64,000 bases of DNA from positions 1 to 64,000 of the forward strand of contig DATCEO010000112.1 in the NCBI GenBank assembly GCA_036510065.1, read 5' to 3'. The notes beneath the pieces are model-generated. The model made no database searches. It had not been told where the DNA came from and saw only the letters and a list, made by a program, of their open reading frames with translations. The DNA is from DASUBV01 sp036510065. Lineage in GTDB: Bacteria; Actinomycetota; Actinomycetes; Streptosporangiales; Streptosporangiaceae. The position numbers and the translations under genes are program-made. Position 1 is the stretch's first letter, and every line of letters begins with the position of its first letter. This document shows, in pieces, positions 40,143-49,068 of this stretch.

Positions 40143-41195
40143 ATGGCCGCCATGCGTGACGACGCCCGCGACGAGGATGTCTACTCGGTGCAGTGGACGG
40201 CCCGGCAGGCCATCGTGGCGCTGCCGGTGCATATCGACCTGTCCAATGCCAGCCAGATCCGAGCGGAGCTGCTAGCCCTCATCAACCGCGGTGCGACCAC
40301 GCTGATCGCGGACATGACCGTGACGGTCTCATGCGATCAGGCGGGCGCCGAGGCCGTCATCCGGGCCCATCAGCGGGCCGCCGCCAGCGGCACGGACCTG
40401 CGGCTGGTGGTCACCAGCGACATCGTGCGGCGGGTGCTGAGCATCAGCGGCGCCGACCGGCTGGTGCCCGTCTATCCGACCCTGGAGGCATCGCTGGCCC
40501 GCACCTCGCCCGGCCGGGAGGACGAGCTGGCCGGGCAGGCCGGCCCGGAGGCCGACGTCGGCATCGAGGTCGCGCTGCTCGACCGGCACGGCGTCATCGT
40601 GTCGGTCAACGCGGCCTGGCAGGCGTTCGCGGCGGCCAACGGGGGAGACGCGGCCCGCGTGGGCCTGGGCATGTCCTACCTCGAGGTATGTGACGCGGCC
40701 GGCGACGACCCGGCCGCGGCGGCCGTCGGCACCGCGATTCGCGCGGCCCTGGCAGGCGAGCTGCCCGGTCCCATGTCGCTGCAGGTGCCCTGCCACGGCC
40801 CGCGCACGGCACGCTGGTTCGACCTGCTGGTCTCCCCGCGCGCGGACAGCGACGGCCGCCGCCTGGGGGCGACGGTCACGCTCTCGCTGGTGCGGTCGCA
40901 GCTCCGGCAGCCCAGCGGCGCCAGCCAGCCGGCCGGGACGGCAGCCGGCCCGGCGGAAGCCACCCTGCGCCTGGTGCAGGACCATGACCGGATCGCCGCG
41001 GACATCACCGACATCGCGGACGTCACTAACGTCGTAGTGCACCGGCTGCTCTCGGCCGGCCTGGCTCTGCAGGGCGCGCTGGGCCTGATCGCCGATCGGC
41101 GGGCCGCGTGCAAGGTCGAAGCCGCCATCGGCGAGCTTGACCTGGCCATCAGGGACCTGCGGGAAACGGCATTCCAGCACGATCGTCAGTCCTGA
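40143..41195 (+). CDS. STAS-PAS regulator with a kinase-DHp-like remnant
   Basis: 350 residues. Residues 15-115 form a STAS domain (QAIVALPVHIDLSNASQIRAEL, VSCDQAGAEAVIRAH), as in anti-anti-sigma factors. Residues 135-250 resemble a PAS domain (GIEVALLDRHGVIVSVNAAW, YLEVCDAA). The C-terminus (about 280-345) resembles the HisKA_3 dimerisation helices of GAF-type kinases: VVHRLLSAGLALQGALGLI and AAIGELDLAIRDLRETAF. The phospho-accepting His is missing (DITD instead of DLHD), and an 18-bp near-duplication (40998-41033) inserts six residues. No ATPase domain follows. It is probably a signalling adaptor. Confidence 0.78.
   Translation: MAAMRDDARDEDVYSVQWTARQAIVALPVHIDLSNASQIRAELLALINRGATTLIADMTVTVSCDQAGAEAVIRAHQRAAASGTDLRLVVTSDIVRRVLSISGADRLVPVYPTLEASLARTSPGREDELAGQAGPEADVGIEVALLDRHGVIVSVNAAWQAFAAANGGDAARVGLGMSYLEVCDAAGDDPAAAAVGTAIRAALAGELPGPMSLQVPCHGPRTARWFDLLVSPRADSDGRRLGATVTLSLVRSQLRQPSGASQPAGTAAGPAEATLRLVQDHDRIAADITDIADVTNVVVHRLLSAGLALQGALGLIADRRAACKVEAAIGELDLAIRDLRETAFQHDRQS
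40998..41033. repeat. 18-bp imperfect tandem duplication in the STAS-PAS gene
   Basis: gcggacatcaccgacatc (40998-41015) is followed by gcggacgtcactaacgtc (41016-41033), 14 of 18 bases identical. It adds six residues (A-D-I-T-D-I / A-D-V-T-N-V) to the DHp-like helix. Confidence 0.9.
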
Positions 41196-41240
41196 CCGCT
41201 CCCCGCGCGCAGCCGCTTCCTGCCCGCAGCCGCTCGCCGC

Positions 41241-42425
41241 TTACGCCGGCGACAGCCCGTGGTCGGGGAAGACAGCGGCCTGGGTGGCCAGGATGGCCTG
41301 GTCGAGGGGATCGGCCGGGTCGTACCCCGACTCAAACGGCGTGTAGGCCGGCTCGCTGCCCTCGGTCATCAGCTCGGGGGCCTGCCGGCCGGTCCGGCTG
41401 GTGACGTACTCCCGCCACGAGTCCGGCGTGGCGGCCTGCGGGTCGACCGGCCGGCCGGACGCCTCGGCCAGCAGGTGCGTCCAGGTCCGGGGGACGGCCT
41501 GGACCAGCTCGTAGCCGCCGCCCCCGGTCAGCAGCCAGCGGCCGCCGGTGACCTCGTGGGCGAGCTGGTGGATGGCGGCGTGCGCGCCGCGCTGCGCGTC
41601 GATGGTCAGCTCCAGGTCGGCCAGCGGGTCGAGCCAGTGCGTGTCGCAGCCGTGCTGGCTGACCAGGATCTGCGGGCCGAAGGCCCGGACCAGCGGCGGG
41701 ACGACGGCGTGGAAGGCGCGCAGCCAGCCGGCGTCCCGCGTTCCCGCGGGCAGCGCCACGTTGGCGGCGGTGCCCGCGGCGGCCGGGCCGCCGGTCTCGG
41801 ACGGCCGGCCGGTGCCCGGGAACAGCAGCGCGGGGGTCTCGTGCAGGCTGATGGTCAGCACCCGCGGGTCGTTGTAGAAGGCGGCCTGGACGCCGTCGCC
41901 GTGATGCACGTCGATGTCGACATAGGCGATCCGCTCGGCGCCCGCCTGCAGCAGCCAGGCGATGGCGATGGCCGGGTCGTTGTAGACGCAGAAGCCGCTG
42001 GCGCTGGCCCGCATCGCGTGGTGCAGCCCGCCAGCGATGCTGGCCCCGTGCTGCGCCGTGCCGGCCCAGGTGGCCCGGGCGGCGGCCAGCGTCGCCCCGG
42101 CGACCAGCGCGGACGCGTCGTGCATGCCCGCGAAGATCGGGTCATCCTCGGTGCCGAGGCCGAACAGCCGCGCCCGGGCAGCCGGCAGCTGGCCAGTGCT
42201 GGCCAGCCGCACGGCCGCGATGTAGCCGGCGTCATGGACGAGCTCGAGCTCGGCGTCGGTGGCCGGCTGGGGCTGCTCTACCAGGACGCCGGGCCCGCCG
42301 AGGACCCCGAGGGCCCGGGCGAGCGCGATGGTCAGCTCCACGCGCACCGGCGCCAGCGGGTGGCCGGGCCCGAAGTCATACCCGGCCAGCCGCTCATCCC
42401 AGGCCACGTACAGGGTGCACGTCAT
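41241..42425 (-). CDS. acuC: AcuC-type acetoin utilisation / histone-deacetylase-family protein
   Basis: 394 residues. Zinc-dependent deacetylase motifs are present: GGLHHAM and DVDVHHGDGVQAAFY (metal His/Asp), SLHETPALLFPGTG, SQHGCDTHWLDPLADL, and the C-terminal GGGGYELVQAVPRTW. AcuC removes acetyl groups from lysine of target proteins, notably acetyl-CoA synthetase. ATG 42425. The substrate enzyme is not in the window. It is followed upstream by a USP gene on the same strand, 45 bases away. Confidence 0.93.
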   Translation of the reverse strand: MTCTLYVAWDERLAGYDFGPGHPLAPVRVELTIALARALGVLGGPGVLVEQPQPATDAELELVHDAGYIAAVRLASTGQLPAARARLFGLGTEDDPIFAGMHDASALVAGATLAAARATWAGTAQHGASIAGGLHHAMRASASGFCVYNDPAIAIAWLLQAGAERIAYVDIDVHHGDGVQAAFYNDPRVLTISLHETPALLFPGTGRPSETGGPAAAGTAANVALPAGTRDAGWLRAFHAVVPPLVRAFGPQILVSQHGCDTHWLDPLADLELTIDAQRGAHAAIHQLAHEVTGGRWLLTGGGGYELVQAVPRTWTHLLAEASGRPVDPQAATPDSWREYVTSRTGRQAPELMTEGSEPAYTPFESGYDPADPLDQAILATQAAVFPDHGLSPA

Positions 42426-42470
42426 GGCCTCATCCTGCCAGTCGCCGGGACGCTGACCGCGCCGGATCGG

Positions 42471-42920
42471 TCACTGGCCGCGGATGACCACCACCGGGCA
42501 GAACGCGTGCGTGACGCAGTGGATGCTCACCGAGCCGAGGAGCATGCCGGTGAAGGCGCCGTGGCCGCGGTGCCCGACCACCAGGAGGTCGGCCTCCTTC
42601 GACTCGGCGATCAGCACCTCGGCGGGGTGGCCGCACTCCACCCGGATCTCGAGCTGGTCCGCCGCCGGGTCCGGGTACACCTGGGCCAGGTCGCCGGTCA
42701 GCTCCGCCTCGATGTGCGCCTCGACCTCGCTGGTCACCGGATTGGGCGCCACGCCGACCGGCGCCGGTCCGACCGCTGACGGGTAGTGCCAGGCCCGTAC
42801 CGCCCGGACCGTCGCGCCCGTGGCCGCGGCGTACCGGCTGGCCCAGCGCAGCGCCGCGATCGACTCCGCAGAGCCGTCCACGCCGACCACCACGACCGGC
42901 CGCGGATCGTTATCTGTCAT
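42471..42920 (-). CDS. universal stress protein (UspA family)
   Basis: 149 residues. VVVVGVDGSAESIAALRWAS starts the fold; EADLLVVGHRGHGAFTGMLLGSVSIHCVTHAFCPVVVI at the end is a good G-2x-G-9x-G-S ATP-binding loop. A longer frame starts at 42956, but GGGAAG fits ATG 42920. It is transcribed toward acuC (gap of 45 bases) and may be cotranscribed with it. The role is a general stress one, by family; no specific partner seen. Confidence 0.92.
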   Translation of the reverse strand: MTDNDPRPVVVVGVDGSAESIAALRWASRYAAATGATVRAVRAWHYPSAVGPAPVGVAPNPVTSEVEAHIEAELTGDLAQVYPDPAADQLEIRVECGHPAEVLIAESKEADLLVVGHRGHGAFTGMLLGSVSIHCVTHAFCPVVVIRGQ

Positions 42921-43113
42921 CGCTTCCCGCCTCGTATCGAGTGCATCCCTGGACACGGCGTCGGTTCCGGAACTGCCAGCGGCATCCGAAGTCGCTCACT
43001 CCATCCAACACCGGTCCGGCCGGCGCCCTGCATCCAGCCCGGGGGGGCACCCTGGTGTGATCGCCGCGGCGCCGGGCAGGAACTGGGCCAGCCAGCGGCT
43101 TGGGAGGTACGTG

Positions 43114-43707
43114 ATGACCTACAAGATCGTGGCCAGCCAGCAGATGTATGACGGCGCGATCATCAAGGTGCGGGTCGACACCGTAGTGCTGCCGGACGGG
43201 TCACAGGTCAAGCGGGAGGTCGTGGAGCACGTCGGCTCCGTGGCGATCGTGGCCATCGACGAGCAGCAGCGGGTGCTGCTGATCCGCCAGTACCGGCACC
43301 CGGCCGGGCAGTACCTCTGGGAACTGCCCGCCGGCCTGCGCGACCAGCCCGGCGAGCTGCCGCAGGAAACGGCGCGGCGTGAGCTGGCCGAGGAGACCGG
43401 GCTGGCCGCGGCGACCTGGAGCACCCTGGTCGACCTGCGCCCGTCGCCGGGCATCAGCACCGAGGCGGGCCGGGTCTACCAGGCCAGCGGCCTGCGCCGG
43501 GGCGACCGTCCCGGCGGCGCGCAAGGCGAGGAACGCGATCTTCAGTCCCGCTGGGTCCCGCTGCAGGAAGCGCTGAGTGAGGTCCTCGCCGGCCGGATCA
43601 CCAACGGACTAGCGGTGGCCGGGCTGCTCGCGGCCGCCGTCCGGGCCGGCCTAGCCGACGATCACCGCAGGTCAGCCGACGCGCCCTGGCCGGGCTCCGG
43701 CGACTGA
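43114..43707 (+). CDS. NUDIX hydrolase (ADP-ribose pyrophosphatase-like)
   Basis: 197 residues from ATG 43114 with GGGAGG six bases upstream. The NUDIX box reads GLRDQPGELPQETARRELAEETGL, i.e. G-5x-E-7x-REL-x-EE-x-G. Before it are LIRQYRHPAGQYLWELPAG, characteristic of ADP-ribose and related pyrophosphatases. Divergent from the USP gene. The tail of 25 residues is charged and probably disordered. Confidence 0.93.
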   Translation: MTYKIVASQQMYDGAIIKVRVDTVVLPDGSQVKREVVEHVGSVAIVAIDEQQRVLLIRQYRHPAGQYLWELPAGLRDQPGELPQETARRELAEETGLAAATWSTLVDLRPSPGISTEAGRVYQASGLRRGDRPGGAQGEERDLQSRWVPLQEALSEVLAGRITNGLAVAGLLAAAVRAGLADDHRRSADAPWPGSGD

Positions 43708-43805
43708 TCACGCCTGAACCGGGGCGCCGTGCCCGCGGGCGTCCTCGGCCAGCTCGGCCGGCCCCTGAACGCCGCGGTAGGAGGTGAACGGCGCGCAGCG
43801 CCCGG

Positions 43806-44786
43806 TTACACCTCCTCGCGCGGCTTTTCCTCCGGTTCGTGATCTTCCGGGGCCGGGGGCGAGGCCCGGCCCCGCGTCGCGCCATCGCGGGGCAGATGGC
43901 GCAGCAGGGGCCGCACCGGCCGCAGGCTGCTGAGCGCGGGCGCTCGCGCGACCAGGATCACCCCCGCGACCAGCGCGAGGATCCCGGCCGCCTGCAGCGC
44001 GAGCACGCCGGGCGAGATGCGGATCTCGTCGTCGAAGACCACCACACCCAGCAGGATGCCCACGACCGGCTCGGCGGCGGTGATCGCCGGCAGCGAGGCG
44101 TGCAGCGGGGCGGCGTTAAAGGAACTCTCCATCAGCCACAAGGCGAGCAGGGTCGCCGCCGCCAGGCAGTAGGCAGGCCAGGTCGACAGCACGGCCAGCA
44201 CGCCCCGGCTGCTGACGATCTGCAGCGTGCTGCGGGTCAGGCCGTCGGAGATGCCGAAGATCAGGCCGCTCGCGACCCCGGTCAGGGTGGCCCGCTGCTG
44301 GCCGCTGCGCCGCCAGCCGGCCCGCACGAACAACAGCGCCACCAGCCCGATCGCCGCCGCCGCCGGCCAGTAGGCGACGGAGCCGACCCGGACTCCCTGG
44401 CCATTCGTTGAGCGCGACACCGACAGCGCGGCGACCCCGGCGGCGAGCAGGAGGGCACCGAGCAGCTCCGATCTGCGCAGCCGCTGGCCCGACAGGGGAA
44501 CCGCGACGATCAGGGCGAACAGCAGGCTCGTCGACAGCAGCGGCTCGGCGACGGACAGGCTCAGGTTGCCGATGGTCCAGGCCGAGAGGATTTCCCCGGC
44601 CGCCATGATGGCGATGCCGACCAGCCAGCGCCGCTGGCGCACCAACTCGCCGATGAGCCGCAGGTGCAGGAAGTACGCCTTCGGCGCCTGCTCGGCGGCG
44701 TGCTGCTGCAGCACCAGCCCGAGGCCGACCAGCATGGCGGCGACCAGCGCGATCACGAGACTCATGACCGAGCTGACGTGGATCAT
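43806..44786 (-). CDS. DMT (EamA-like) transporter
   Basis: 326 residues with about ten hydrophobic segments and two internal repeats, as in drug/metabolite transporters. Conserved features include LGLVLQQHAAEQAP in TM1, SVAEPLLSTSLLFALIVAVPLSG, and the second-half AITAAEPVVGILLGVVVFDDE, where AAEPVxxxLLGxxxFxE is an EamA hallmark. The last 25 residues are an acidic/Pro-rich cytosolic tail. ATG 44786 has GGTGAGGA upstream; 44810 lacks a ribosome site. The substrate is unknown. Confidence 0.88.
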   Translation of the reverse strand: MIHVSSVMSLVIALVAAMLVGLGLVLQQHAAEQAPKAYFLHLRLIGELVRQRRWLVGIAIMAAGEILSAWTIGNLSLSVAEPLLSTSLLFALIVAVPLSGQRLRRSELLGALLLAAGVAALSVSRSTNGQGVRVGSVAYWPAAAAIGLVALLFVRAGWRRSGQQRATLTGVASGLIFGISDGLTRSTLQIVSSRGVLAVLSTWPAYCLAAATLLALWLMESSFNAAPLHASLPAITAAEPVVGILLGVVVFDDEIRISPGVLALQAAGILALVAGVILVARAPALSSLRPVRPLLRHLPRDGATRGRASPPAPEDHEPEEKPREEV

Positions 44787-44921
44787 CTGGTCCTCACCGG
44801 CGCTCGCCATCCGCGCGCGCGAACGGCCCCGCGCGCAGTCGGCCCCGCGTGCAGTTACTGCCCGCTGCCTGCCAGCGTATGCAGTGGCCGGCCAGCGTGC
44901 CGACGGGATCAGAAAGCGCGA

Positions 44922-45767
44922 TCAGTGCTCCGTCGAGGGGACCGGGCCGATGATCCGCTGCCGGAGGTAGGCCAGCGCCCGGGCGAGCAGCCGGGATACG
45001 TGCATCTGCGAGATGCCCAGCTGGGCGCCGATCTCGGCCTGCGTCATGTTTCCGTAGAAACGCATCAGGAGCAGCTGCTGCTCGCGGGCGGGGAGCTCGG
45101 GCCAGTGCGTCGATACTGACTCAATATCCACGGTCCGCTCGATCGAGGGATCTTCCTGGCCGAGGACATCGCTCAGCACGTAGGACCCGTCCTGGTCTGA
45201 GAGGGGAGCGTCAAGCGACGAGGGCTGGAACGCCCGGTCGGCGAGCTGGGCCTCCAGCACGTCGGCCTCGGTCACCTGGAGCTGGTCGGCCAGCTCGGCG
45301 GCACGCGGGGTCCGGGCCAGCCGCTGAGTGAGCTCGGCGCTGGTCTTCCTGACCTCCAGCCGCAGTTCCTGAGTGGAGCGCTTGACCCTGATGTGCCAGC
45401 GCTTGTCGCGGAAATGCCGCTTGACCTCTCCGCTGACGGTGACCTGGGCGTAGGCGGCCAGGCTGTCCCCGATACCGGGGTCAAAGCTGTTGATGGCCTT
45501 GAGCAGTCCCACGTAGCCGACCTGCATGAGGTCGTCGGTCGGCTCGGGGCTGTCCCGGTACCGCGCGACGCAGGAGCGGACGATGGACCGGTGCCGCTCG
45601 ACGAGCAGGCCGCACGCCGTCTCCCGGTCCGGATCGCCCAGGGGCCGCGACTGGATGAGCCGGACCAGATCCTGGTCGGCGGCCTGCTCGGGCGCCGGCG
45701 CCGCCGGCGCCGCTGGCGGCGACTTGGGCCGTAGCTGGTGCAGCGCTGGACGGGCAGCGAGATCCAT
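44922..45767 (-). CDS. SigB/SigF-type RNA polymerase sigma factor
   Basis: 281 residues, ATG 45767 after GGAAGGAA. Region 2 (YRDSPEPTDDLMQVGYVGLLKAINSFDPGIGDSLAAYA and GEVKRHFRDKRW), region 3 (RTPRAAELADQLQVTEADVLEAQ) and region 4 (ELPAREQQLLLMRFYGNMTQAEIGAQLGISQMHVSRLL) are complete, as in the group-3 SigB/SigF family of stress and sporulation factors. No RsbW-type anti-sigma gene is adjacent; the STAS protein at 40143 is 4 kb away. It precedes a GNAT gene divergently. Confidence 0.93.
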   Translation of the reverse strand: MDLAARPALHQLRPKSPPAAPAAPAPEQAADQDLVRLIQSRPLGDPDRETACGLLVERHRSIVRSCVARYRDSPEPTDDLMQVGYVGLLKAINSFDPGIGDSLAAYAQVTVSGEVKRHFRDKRWHIRVKRSTQELRLEVRKTSAELTQRLARTPRAAELADQLQVTEADVLEAQLADRAFQPSSLDAPLSDQDGSYVLSDVLGQEDPSIERTVDIESVSTHWPELPAREQQLLLMRFYGNMTQAEIGAQLGISQMHVSRLLARALAYLRQRIIGPVPSTEH

Positions 45768-45895
45768 GACTGTGTTCCTTCCGCGGGGCACCGGCGTCTC
45801 GAGTACTCCGCGTGGTGCTCATGCCCCCGGTCAGGGAATCAAACGTGACGGCTTCCGGGGGCCGGCCTTGACTGGCCCCCGGATATCGTGGGCGC

Positions 45896-46423
45896 GTGGC
45901 CCACGAACTGGTAACCGAGCGGCTTGTGCTGCGGTCCTGGCAAGTTGACGACGCCGATGCGGCGCTGCGGGCCTACGGCGCGGGTGACGTCGCCCGGTGG
46001 CTGGCGCCGGCCATGGACCGGGTGCCCGACGAGGCGGCCATGCGCCTGGTCCTGCAGCAGTGGGTGGCCGAGGACGAGCGCATGCTGCCCCCCGCGGGCC
46101 GCTGGGCCATCGAGCGCCGCCAGGACGGGGCGCTGATCGGCGGGGCCACCCTGCTGCCGCTGCCGCCCGACGACGAGTTCGAGGTCGGCTGGCAGCTGCG
46201 CCCCGACACGTGGGGCCATGGCTACGCCTCGGAGGCCGGACTGGTCCTGGCCCGGTGGGCGTTCGCGGAGGGCATCGAGCAGGTCATCGCGGTCATGCGG
46301 CCAGCCAATACGCGCGCCGCGGCCACGGTACGCCGGATCGGCATGGAGTGGGTCGGCGAGACCGAGAAGTACCACCACCTGCGGCTGCAGCAGTACCGGC
46401 TCCGGCCCGCGGACCTCACTTGA
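45896..46423 (+). CDS. GNAT-family acetyltransferase (RimJ/RimL-type)
   Basis: 175 residues from GTG. The N-terminal LVTERLVLRSWQVDDADAALR is the RimJ-like start; acetyl-CoA binding motif A is at VGWQLRPDTWGHGYASEAG, followed by VIAVMRPANTRAAATVRRIGMEWVGE. It acetylates an amine of a protein N-terminus or small molecule; the target is unknown. Its stop and the next ATG overlap as TGATG, so the LLM gene is coupled. Confidence 0.9.
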   Translation: MAHELVTERLVLRSWQVDDADAALRAYGAGDVARWLAPAMDRVPDEAAMRLVLQQWVAEDERMLPPAGRWAIERRQDGALIGGATLLPLPPDDEFEVGWQLRPDTWGHGYASEAGLVLARWAFAEGIEQVIAVMRPANTRAAATVRRIGMEWVGETEKYHHLRLQQYRLRPADLT

Positions 46424-47445
46424 TGATCGGCGCCGGACTGGATGCCCGGCTCGGCCTGTCGTTCGGCGAGCTGCGGGAAGTCGCGCGCGAGGCGGAGCGC
46501 CTCGGCTTCGAGAGCCTCTGGACCCCGGCCGGGGGAGTGCCGGACGCTTTCCATGTCTGCGCCGCCTGGTCGCAGGACACGGCCCTGCGAACCGGGATCT
46601 CCGTAGTCCCCGCGGCCCGGATGTGGACCCCGCTGGCACTGGCGGCGCAGGCGGCGACCGTGGCTCAGCTGTCGTCGGGGCGCTTCGTGCTCGGCCTGGG
46701 CACGGGTGGGTACGGGCCGTCCTTCTGGGCATCGGTCGGGCTGCCGGACCGTCCGATCGCCATCATGCGCGAGTACGTCACGGCCGTTCGCGCGCTGCTG
46801 GCCGGCCAGACGGTGACCTCTGACGGCCCGGCCTTCGCGCTCCGGTCGGCCTCGCTCGGGATCACCGGCCTGCCGCCGGCGCCGGTTTACCTGGCCGCGC
46901 TCGGCCCGCAGATGCTCCGGCTGACCGGCGAGGTGGCCGACGGGGCGCTGCTCAACTGGGCGACCCCCGAGCGCATCGCGGGCAGCCGGGATTTGCTGGC
47001 CGAGGGCGCGGCCCGGGCCGGGCGTGATCCCGGCCAGATCACCACGACCATGTACGTCCGCGTCTGCATCGACGACGATGTCGCCGCCGCCCGGCGGGCG
47101 TTCGGCGCGCAGGTACTCGGCTACGCGATGGGCCGTCCGGGTACCCCGCCGCAGGCCGGCTACCGGGGGCTGTTTGCCCAGATGGGGTTCGACGCGCCGC
47201 TGCGCGAGCTCGAGGCCCGGCGGGACCGGGGAGCCGCGCTCCCGGAGCTGGTCGACGCCGCCCCCGACGACCTGCTGCACGCGGTGGGATACTTCGGCCC
47301 GGCCGCCGCGGCTCCGGCGGCGTTCGCGCGCCTGAGCGCCGGGCTGGACGAGGCGGTCGTCCGGGTCATCACCGCCCGCCCAGGCCCGGAACCCGTCGTC
47401 CAGGCGATGACCGCCCTGACGCCGGCGGCCATCCGGGCCGCCTAG
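46423..47445 (+). CDS. LLM-class oxidoreductase, probably F420-dependent
   Basis: 340 residues starting at ATG 46423, coupled to the GNAT gene by TGATG. MIGAGLDARLGLSFGEL and GLGTGGYGPSFWASVGLPD with a barrel pattern are typical of luciferase-like monooxygenases; LAALGPQMLRLTGEVADGALLNW is a family hallmark. Cofactor F420 versus FMN is not decided by the sequence. The coupled GNAT gene may modify the same substrate (inference). Confidence 0.9.
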   Translation: MIGAGLDARLGLSFGELREVAREAERLGFESLWTPAGGVPDAFHVCAAWSQDTALRTGISVVPAARMWTPLALAAQAATVAQLSSGRFVLGLGTGGYGPSFWASVGLPDRPIAIMREYVTAVRALLAGQTVTSDGPAFALRSASLGITGLPPAPVYLAALGPQMLRLTGEVADGALLNWATPERIAGSRDLLAEGAARAGRDPGQITTTMYVRVCIDDDVAAARRAFGAQVLGYAMGRPGTPPQAGYRGLFAQMGFDAPLRELEARRDRGAALPELVDAAPDDLLHAVGYFGPAAAAPAAFARLSAGLDEAVVRVITARPGPEPVVQAMTALTPAAIRAA

Positions 47446-47510
47446 CGTCAGCGCCCCGGCCCGGTCCCCGGCCGCTAGGCATCGCCGCCGGGACCGCCTA
47501 GGGTCGTGCT

Positions 47511-47639
47511 ATGCAGGCAGCGCAGCCCGCCGGGGACCGGCCGGAGGACTCGGCCACCAGCCAGGTCATCGGCACCGGCAGGCCTTCGGAAGCACCTGCG
47601 CCCACGGAAACACGGGCGACGACGGAGGCACGCGCATGA
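47511..47639 (+). CDS. possible 42-aa ORF overlapping the GlcD-like gene start
   Basis: ATG 47511 encodes 42 residues, MQAAQPAGDRPED...TEARA, rich in Ala, Pro, Thr and charged residues and probably disordered. Its stop TGA overlaps the next ATG as ATGA (47636-47639). Weak ribosome site; no family. It may be a leader or chance. Confidence 0.25.
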   Translation: MQAAQPAGDRPEDSATSQVIGTGRPSEAPAPTETRATTEARA

Positions 47640-49060
47640 CGACGCACAGCACCGGCACGACCATCGCGGGCTCGCCGGCCGGCCCGCTCGTGGCCGCGCT
47701 GAGCCGCGGGCTGCCCGGCGACCGCATCATCGTGGATCCCGACGTGCTGGCCGCGATGTCGCACGACGAAGCCGAATGGGCAGCCGTCGGGGGAGCCCTC
47801 GCCGGCGTCCGGGCCCGGTCGGAGGCCGAGGTGCAGCATGTCGTGCGGACCTGCGCCGAGCTGGGGGCCGCCGTCGTGCCGCGCGGCGCGGGCACCGGGC
47901 TGTCAGGCGGCGCCAACGCCGTCAACGGCTGCGTCGTCCTGGACCTGGCCCGGATGAACCAGATCCTGGAGATCGATGCCGACAACCTGGTCTGCGTCGT
48001 GCAGCCCGGCGCGGTCAACAACGACGTCAAGGCCGCCGTGGCCGAGCATGGCCTGTGGTATCCGCCGGATCCGGCCAGTGCGCCGTGGTCGACGATCGGC
48101 GGCAATGTCGCGACCAACGCGGGCGGCCTGTGCTGCCTCAAGTACGGCGTCACCCGCGACTACGTGCTGGGCCTGCGCGCGGTCGTCGGCGGTCCGGTGG
48201 CCTACGGCGACGCCGTCCGGCTCGGCCGTCGCACCACCAAGGGCGTCGCCGGGCTCGACCTGGCCGGGCTGTTCGTCGGCTCGGAGGGCACGCTGGGCGT
48301 GGTCACCGAGGTGACGCTCCGGCTGCGGCCCGCGCCCGTCGGCACCCCGCGAACCATCGTGGCCGCCTTCGACCAACTGGTCGCCGCCGGGCAGGCGGTC
48401 TCCCAGATCACCCGGCGCGGGCTGACGCCTTCCGTCCTCGAGCTCCTGGACCGGGCCTGCCTGCGGGCGGTGGAGGAGTGGAAGCACCTGGGCCTGGAAG
48501 CCGACGCGACCGCGCTGCTGCTCGCCCGCGTGGACACGCCAGGGGACTGGGGAGGCGCCGAGGCCGACGCCCTCGCCGCGACCATGACCGAGGCGGGCGC
48601 GATGTGGGTCACCCAGTCGACCGACGACGCGGAGGCCGAGGCGCTGTTCGAGGCGCGCCGTCTGGCTTACCCGGCCTTCGAGCGGCTCGGCCCGGTGCTC
48701 ACCGAGGACGTCTGCGTGCCGCGGTCCAAGGTCCCGGTGATGCTGGCCGAGATCGAGGCGATCGGCGCCCGGCACGGCGTGCAGATCGCCTCGATCGCGC
48801 ACGCCGGCGACGGCAACCTGCACCCGCTGTTCGTCACCTCGCCCGGCGACGATGCCGCCCGCATGGCCGCCCAGGAGGCGTTCGAGGAGATCCTCGATAC
48901 CGCGATCGCCCTGGGCGGCACCGTGACGGGCGAGCACGGGGTCGGGCTCCTGAAGCGCGACGGCATGCGCCGCGAGCTCGGGCCCGGCGCGCTGGCCATG
49001 CAGGATGCCGTGCGCGGCGCGCTTGACCCGCTCGGGGTGTTCAATCCCGGAAAGTCCTGA
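47636..49060 (+). CDS. FAD-linked oxidase, GlcD / D-2-hydroxyacid dehydrogenase-like
   Basis: 474 residues from ATG 47636 with GGAGG upstream. The FAD-binding PCMH domain has VVPRGAGTGLSGGANAVNG and VQPGAVNNDV, then TIGGNVATNAGGLCCLKYGVTRDYVLGL and GLFVGSEGTLGVVTEV. The C-terminal cap has IAHAGDGNLHPLFV and GTVTGEHGVGLLKR. This is the GlcD / D-lactate dehydrogenase pattern. No separate iron-sulfur GlcF-like partner gene is visible here. Confidence 0.93.
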   Translation: MTTHSTGTTIAGSPAGPLVAALSRGLPGDRIIVDPDVLAAMSHDEAEWAAVGGALAGVRARSEAEVQHVVRTCAELGAAVVPRGAGTGLSGGANAVNGCVVLDLARMNQILEIDADNLVCVVQPGAVNNDVKAAVAEHGLWYPPDPASAPWSTIGGNVATNAGGLCCLKYGVTRDYVLGLRAVVGGPVAYGDAVRLGRRTTKGVAGLDLAGLFVGSEGTLGVVTEVTLRLRPAPVGTPRTIVAAFDQLVAAGQAVSQITRRGLTPSVLELLDRACLRAVEEWKHLGLEADATALLLARVDTPGDWGGAEADALAATMTEAGAMWVTQSTDDAEAEALFEARRLAYPAFERLGPVLTEDVCVPRSKVPVMLAEIEAIGARHGVQIASIAHAGDGNLHPLFVTSPGDDAARMAAQEAFEEILDTAIALGGTVTGEHGVGLLKRDGMRRELGPGALAMQDAVRGALDPLGVFNPGKS

Positions 49061-49068
49061 GGGCCGGA

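Noticed and set aside
39800..40159. Plus-strand open frame of 119 residues upstream of the STAS gene
   Set aside because: No ribosome site, low complexity and overlap with the STAS start; not called.
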